DNA from: Ashinkailepas kermadecensis
Taxonomy: Eukaryota > Arthropoda > Thecostraca > Neolepadidae
Assembly: GCA_034440615.1 (NCBI GenBank)
Contig: JAOTOM010002256.1
Location: 12,501 to 76,500, forward strand
Reading direction: 5' to 3'
Length of the DNA: 64,000 bases
This document shows, piece after piece, positions 59,533 through 64,000 of the stretch; positions within the stretch are counted from its first letter, which is position 1, and each line of letters starts with the position of its first letter. Under the pieces are notes generated by a model. That model was not told the DNA's origin and did no database searches. It saw nothing but the letters and a program-made list of their open reading frames with translations. The translations under genes were made by a program, and so were the position numbers.

Positions 59533-59800
59533 CTTGTCCCCATCACTGTCCCTATTTCTGTCTGTCCCCATATCTGCCCCTGCCTTTGCTGGCCTAGTCG
59601 CACTGCTTGTCTCCATCACTGTCCCTACTTCCGTCTCTCCCCTTATTTGCCCCTGCCTTTGTTGTCCTTGTCACCGTGCCAGTCACTGTTTGTCTTCATC
59701 ATTGTCCTTTTATATGGCTTTGTCCCCTACCTGTCCCTGCTTTCGCTGTCCCAGACCCTGTTCCTACACCTGTATCTCCGTCCGTCCCAATCCTTGGCTC
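59533..59800. repeat. pyrimidine-rich ~75-80-bp repeat, ~3 copies
   Basis: CTTGTCTCCATCACTGTCCC ... CCCCTGCCTTTG recurs three times with much divergence. The Ser/Leu/Pro-rich + strand frames reflect C+T content. Confidence 0.65.
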
Positions 59801-59877
59801 CAACTCTGTCTCTCAGAGCTATGTGGTGGACGTCGCTTGGCACAGCGGAGCTTTCACTGTCATAAAGAGGCGCACAT

Positions 59878-61010
59878 GCTGCCATACTGCGGGCCCATCC
59901 TCCGCCTGAAAGGTGCCGTCCTCAGTTGCCATACTGCGGGCTCATCCTCCACCTGAGTGGTGCTGTCCTCAGTTGCCATACTGCGGGCTCATCCTCCACC
60001 TGAGTGGTGCTGTCCTCAGCTGCCATACTGCGGGGCCATCCTCCACCTGAGTGGTGCCGTCCTCAGTTGCCATACTGCGGGCTCATCCTCCACCTGAGTG
60101 GTGCTGTCCTCAGTTGCCATACTGCGGGCTCATCCTCCACCTGAGTGGTGCCGTCCTCAGTTGCCATACTGCGGGCTCATCCTCCACCTGAGTGGTGCTG
60201 TCCTCAGTTGCCATACTGCGGGCTCATCCTCCGCCTGAGTGGTGCTGTCCTCAGTTGCCATACTGCGGGCTCATCCTCCACCTGAGTGGTGCCGTCCTCA
60301 GTTGCCATACTGCGGGCTCATCCTCCACCTGAGTGGTGCCGTCCTCAGTTGCCATACTGCGGGCTCACCCTCCACCTGAGTGGTGCTGTCCTCAGTTGCC
60401 ATACTACGGGCTCATCCTCCACCTGAGTGGTGCTGTCCTCAGTTGCCATACTGCGGGCTCATCCTCCACCTGAGTGGTGCTGTCCTCAGTTGCTATACTG
60501 CGGGCTCATCCTCCACCTGAGTGGTGCCGTCCTCAGTTGCGATACTGCGGGCTCACCCTCCACCTGAGTGGTGCTGTCCTCAGTTGCCATACTGCGGGCT
60601 CATCCTCCACCTGAGTGGTGCCGTCCTCAGTTGCCATACTGCGGGCTCATCCTCCACCTGAGTGGTGCCGTCCTCAGTTGCCATACTGCGGGCTCATCCT
60701 CCACCTGAGTGGTGCCGTCCTCAGTTGCCATACTGCGGGCTCATCCTCCACCTGAGTGGTGCTGTCCTCAGTTGCCATACTGCGGGCTCATCCTCCACCT
60801 GAGTGGTGCTGTCCTCAGCTGCCATACTGCGGGCTCATCCTCCACCTGAGTGGTGCTGTCCTCAGTTGCCATACTGCGGGCTCATCCTCCACCTGAGTGG
60901 TGCCGTCCTCAGTTTCCATACTGCGGATCCATCCTCCACCTGAGTGGTGCTGTCCTCAGCTGCCATACTGCGGGTCCATCCTCCACCTGAGTGGTGCCGT
61001 CCTCAGCTGC
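59878..61010. repeat. 47-bp minisatellite, ~24 copies
   Basis: The unit is CTGTCCTCAGTTGCCATACT followed by GCGGGCTCATCCTCCACCTG and AGTGGTG. Copies are nearly identical apart from GTGCTG or GTGCCG and occasional CAGCTGCC, so it is probably young. Confidence 0.95.
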
Positions 61011-61255
61011 CAATTTGACTGCGCCCTCCCAGCTGCCAGCTGACGACTGCACAGCTGCCGGCTGAGGCGCAACTGCCGACTGGCACTCAGCTGACGACCG
61101 GCGCGCAACTGTTAGCTGGCATACAGCTGCTGGCTGTCGCACAGCTGTCGACAGTCATACAGCGGCCGACCGGCGCGCAACTGTTAGCTGGCATACAGCT
61201 GCTGGCTGTCGCACAGCTGTCGACCGTCATACAGCGGCCGACCGGCGCGCAGCTG
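61011..61255. repeat. CAGCTG-rich segment with a ~70-bp duplication
   Basis: GACCGGCGCGCAACTGTTAG ... CACAGCTGTCGAC, then GTCATACAGCGGC, occurs twice (from 61096 and from 61168). The palindrome CAGCTG, another E-box form, appears many times. Confidence 0.75.
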
Positions 61256-61508
61256 TCTGATCACCATTTGGGAATGCATTGAGTGCCGCGTGACCTCGAG
61301 GTCAGAGGTCAAGTGTGCCGCCCTGAGGCGGGTACTGACCGACTCGGAGAGTGGCTGGAGGGCGGCTGTGGCGCCGAGCGTGGGGTCGAGCGCGTGTCGG
61401 TGGGTCGCCGCCGTCTCCTCGGTGCGACCCCATTCGACATGTAAAGCAAGACAGTTTGTGTCCGCCCCTCCGCCGAGCCGCAGTGTCAGACGGCTCAGCT
61501 GCGCTCAG
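61256..61508. other. no recognised gene
   Basis: GC-rich spacer; nothing recognised. Confidence 0.5.
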
Positions 61509-62478
61509 CACATGGAAAGTCGCTTCACAGCGACACATTCTCTTCTGTCCGTGGCATGCAGTACGGTATCAGTGACGACATGTAAAGCCGCCTCACAGCG
61601 ACACATTCTCCTCTGTCCGTGGCATGCAGTACGGTATCAGTGACGACATGTAAAGCCGCCTCACAGCGACACATTCTCCTCTGTTTGTGGCGTGCAGTGT
61701 GGTGTTAGTAACGACATGTAAAGCCGCTTCACAGCGACACATTCTCCTCTGTCCGTGGCATGCAGTACGGTATCAGTGACGACATGTAAAGCCGCCTCAC
61801 AGCGACACATTCTCCTCTGTCCGTGGCGTGCACTATGGTGTCAGTGACGACATGTAAAGCCGCTTCACAGCGACACATTCTCCTCTGTCCGTGGCATGCA
61901 CTATGGTGTCAGTGACGACATGTAAAGCCGCTTCACAGCGACACATTCTCCTCTGTTTGTGGCGTGCAGTGTGGTGTTAGTAACGACATGTAAAGCCGCT
62001 TCACAGCGACACATTCTCCTCTGTCCGTGACATGCAGTACGGTACCAGTGACGACTTGTAAAGCCGCTTCACAGCGACACATTCTCCTCTGTCCGTGGCG
62101 TGCAGTACGGTGTCAGTGACGACATGTAAAGCCGCCTCACAGCGACACATTCTCCTCTGTCCGTGGCATGCACTATGGTGTCAGTGACGACATGTAAAGC
62201 CGCCTCACAGCGACACATTCTCCTCTGTCTGTGGCGTGCACTATGGTGTCAGTGACGACATGTAAAGCCGCCTCACAGCGACACATTCTCCTCTGTCCGT
62301 GGCATGCACTATGGTGTCAGTGACGACATGTAAAGCCGCCTCACAGCGACACATTCTCCTCTGTCTGTGGCGTGCACTATGGTGTCAGTGACGACATGTA
62401 AAGCCGCTTCACAGCGGCACATTCCCCTCTGTCCGTGGCATGCAGTACGGCATCAGTGACGACATGTAAAGCCGCTTC
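61509..62478 (-). repeat. 68-bp minisatellite made from LINE RT coding sequence, ~14 copies
   Basis: The unit on the minus strand is GAAGCGGCTTTACATGTCGT followed by CACTGACACCATAGTGCACG, CCACAGACAGAGGAGAATGT and GTCGCTGT. The right-most unit (62478-62411) continues in frame from the LINE RT fragment at 62479-62770 and encodes EAALHVVTDAVLHATDRGEC, the stretch following the Y/F-R-P-x-H-S-T-E-T-A-L position of RT. The array therefore grew from that RT segment. Sixty-eight is not a multiple of three, so the frame is lost after one unit. Confidence 0.88.
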
Positions 62479-62770
62479 ATCAGGATGATATCGGCTGTGG
62501 TCGTGACGCATGCTGCTGTTAATGTGCTTGTCCGCTACATGACACATAAACTCTCTCTGCATTACATGCTCAATGCCTTTTATGATGGATGATATTGAGA
62601 TTGGTCTGGTGGATTCATGTTTGGATGGATCACAACCCAGTTTGGGTATGGGCGTCACTGTTGTATTGTTTGAGGAATCGGCACTTCACCAGTAATTAAA
62701 CTGGCATTCACTAATTCAAGTAGGCACATGTATTTCACTCCGTAATTGAACAACTGGAGCATTTTAATAC
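62395..62770 (-). pseudogene. LINE RT fingers fragment
   Basis: The minus strand reads, in order: YMCLLELVNASLITGEVP, a frameshift, VTPIPKLGCDPSKHESTRPI then SISSIIKGIEHVMQREFM, and SSMRHDHSRYHPDEAAL. This matches the N-terminal RT motifs of non-LTR elements (L-x-N-x-S-L-x-x-G-x-x-P ... V-T-P-I-P-K ... R-P-I-S-x-x-S-x-x-x-K-x-x-E-x-V). Only about 120 codons remain, and downstream it runs into the minisatellite derived from it. It is a family distinct from the two larger LINEs. Confidence 0.7.
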
Positions 62771-62786
62771 TGTCACAGTCCTTGCC

Positions 62787-62893
62787 CGTGGACACATGTT
62801 TTCATCGACTGGAGTGTTCCTCACAATGTCTCCATGTCAGTTGACACATGTTTTCATCGACTGGAGTGTTCCTCACAATGTCTCCATGTCAGT
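62787..62893. repeat. 52-bp direct duplication
   Basis: GACACATGTTTTCATCGACT, then GGAGTGTTCCTCACAATG and TCTCCATGTCAGTT occur twice with no change between copies that I can see. Confidence 0.85.
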
Positions 62894-63202
62894 TGGATGC
62901 GCTGTGAATGAGCAAGTGCCTCACAGTAGCCTCACTGCTGGGTATCTAGGTATTGGAACACTGGCTGGTGCTTTCAGCCAGATGTAGTAGCAGTAATATT
63001 CGTAGTAGCAATAGTAGTCATTCAACGGTTTCACAGTGACTAGGTATATGTGGAATATTATGTTCGGGGAAAATAATATATACTTAATACTTGCCACATA
63101 TTCTTCGTTGTAACTCTTTTGGCCGTTTGACTCGGAAAATGAGATGCATATTGCATTATACTGCATATTCCCATTATATGGTCCAATTCGATGCAGGGCC
63201 AT
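62894..63202. other. no recognised gene
   Basis: AT-rich unique stretch; nothing recognised. Confidence 0.5.
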
Positions 63203-63550
63203 ATCTCATCACCGCAGCAGGCCTTCAGTTACTCAGCACCACAGCAGGCCTTCAGTCTCTCATCACCGCAGCAGGCCTTCAGTTACTCAGCACCACAGCA
63301 GGCCTTCTGTCTCTCAGCACCACAACAGGCCCTCAGTTGCTTAGCACCACAACAGGCCTTCAGTCTCTCAGCACCACAACAGGCCCTCAGTTACTTAGCA
63401 CCACAACAGGCCTTCAGTCTCTCAGCACCACAACAGGCCCTCAGTTACTTAGCACCACAACAGGCCTTCAGTCTCTCAGCACCACAACAGGCCCTCAGTT
63501 ACTTAGCACCACAACAGGCCTTCAGTCCCTCATCACCACAACAGACATCC
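63203..63550. repeat. 27-bp minisatellite in 54-bp dimers, ~13 copies
   Basis: Half-units CAGTTACTTAGCACCACAAC followed by AGGCCTT, and CAGTCTCTCAGCACCACAAC followed by AGGCCCT, alternate strictly in the right part. The left part has CATCACCGCAGC variants. Gln/Ser-rich frames (147-159 codons) are artefacts. Confidence 0.9.
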
Positions 63551-64000
63551 CCGGCAGTCCACCCCGGTAACCTGCACTGTGTGTTACAAACAGTGACCAT
63601 TCGAAGTGTTAGCCAAATGAAGACAACATTTTAAGTGAAGAGCCGGCGGTTTTATCGTTATCTGATAACAATGACTTAGGTATCTCTTTTCATGAAATAG
63701 TCCAGTCATGGAGCAAGAACACCAATACGTAAATATTGAGGAAAATAGTGTTGTATGTTCCTCACACCAGTGCACATTCGGTTGTACATCAGGATACGAA
63801 CCTTCATTAAATCCCACTGATACCATCCCGAGCGCATAAGATCAAAATACTGCACTTCCACCTTGTCTGACACTAGGTCATGTCACCGACATTAGATCAA
63901 ACCAAACCGCTGACATCAAATCAGGGTGTCACTGTTTCATAAGGTCAGGGTGCATCAATATGTGAAGTCACTGACACCTGGTCAAATCACCAGATGAAGC
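63551..64000. other. no recognised gene
   Basis: Unique-looking, with loose repetition of ACATCAAATCAGG / GACACTAGGTCA words from 63870. Nothing recognised to the window end. Confidence 0.5.

Overview
This window is animal nuclear DNA, most likely from an invertebrate; I cannot name the species. The evidence is GT-AG spliced exons of a C1 zinc-finger protein, CR1/Jockey-type LINE remains, tRNA-derived SINEs, hAT-like and piggyBac-like MITEs, and very many minisatellites. Nothing bacterial is present: no operons, ribosome binding sites, rRNA or CRISPR. Nearly all long open frames are by-products of tandem repeats without stop codons.

The one host gene I can support lies on the + strand. It is an atypical C1 (phorbol-ester/DAG-type) domain, closest in spacing to the tensin family, split between exon A (6528-6636) and a 38-bp microexon B (47921-47958). 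The reading phase (1) matches across the junction, and seven of the eight zinc ligands are present in the right spacing. The implied intron is about 41.3 kb, so most of the window is the inside of one intron. The rest of the protein lies outside the window or was not recognised. A GC-rich block ending in a short ATG exon with a strong donor (34037-34058), also phase 1, could be an alternative first exon.

The most unusual structure follows exon A directly. The last ~43 bp of the exon plus its 5' splice site have been tandemly amplified into a minisatellite of about 17 units (6594-7457), giving a row of decoy splice donors. The last copy carries a donor closer to consensus than the original. 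A second coding-derived minisatellite (61509-62478, 68-bp unit) grew from a reverse-transcriptase segment.

Layout: 1-6527 holds unrecognised sequence and arrays of 44/35, 39, 40 and 32 bp. 6528-7457 is exon A and its amplified donor. 7985-10047 holds a hAT-type MITE, a LINE relic, a SINE and a terminal-inverted-repeat element embedded in (TA)n. 13896-19540 is a degenerate LINE on the minus strand (2A-like motif plus PHD finger, APE endonuclease, RT, C-terminal CxxC), interrupted by a TTAA-flanked MITE and a 1.07-kb CT/CTCTGT microsatellite. 20235-21446 is a 20-bp array. 23811-25985 is a 5'-truncated CR1-like LINE on the minus strand. 27-47.3 kb is mainly minisatellites with GC-rich islands. 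47921-47958 is exon B. 48.4-63.6 kb is more arrays, a SINE with a 13-bp target-site duplication and a LINE RT fragment. By eye, well over a third of the window is tandem repeat.
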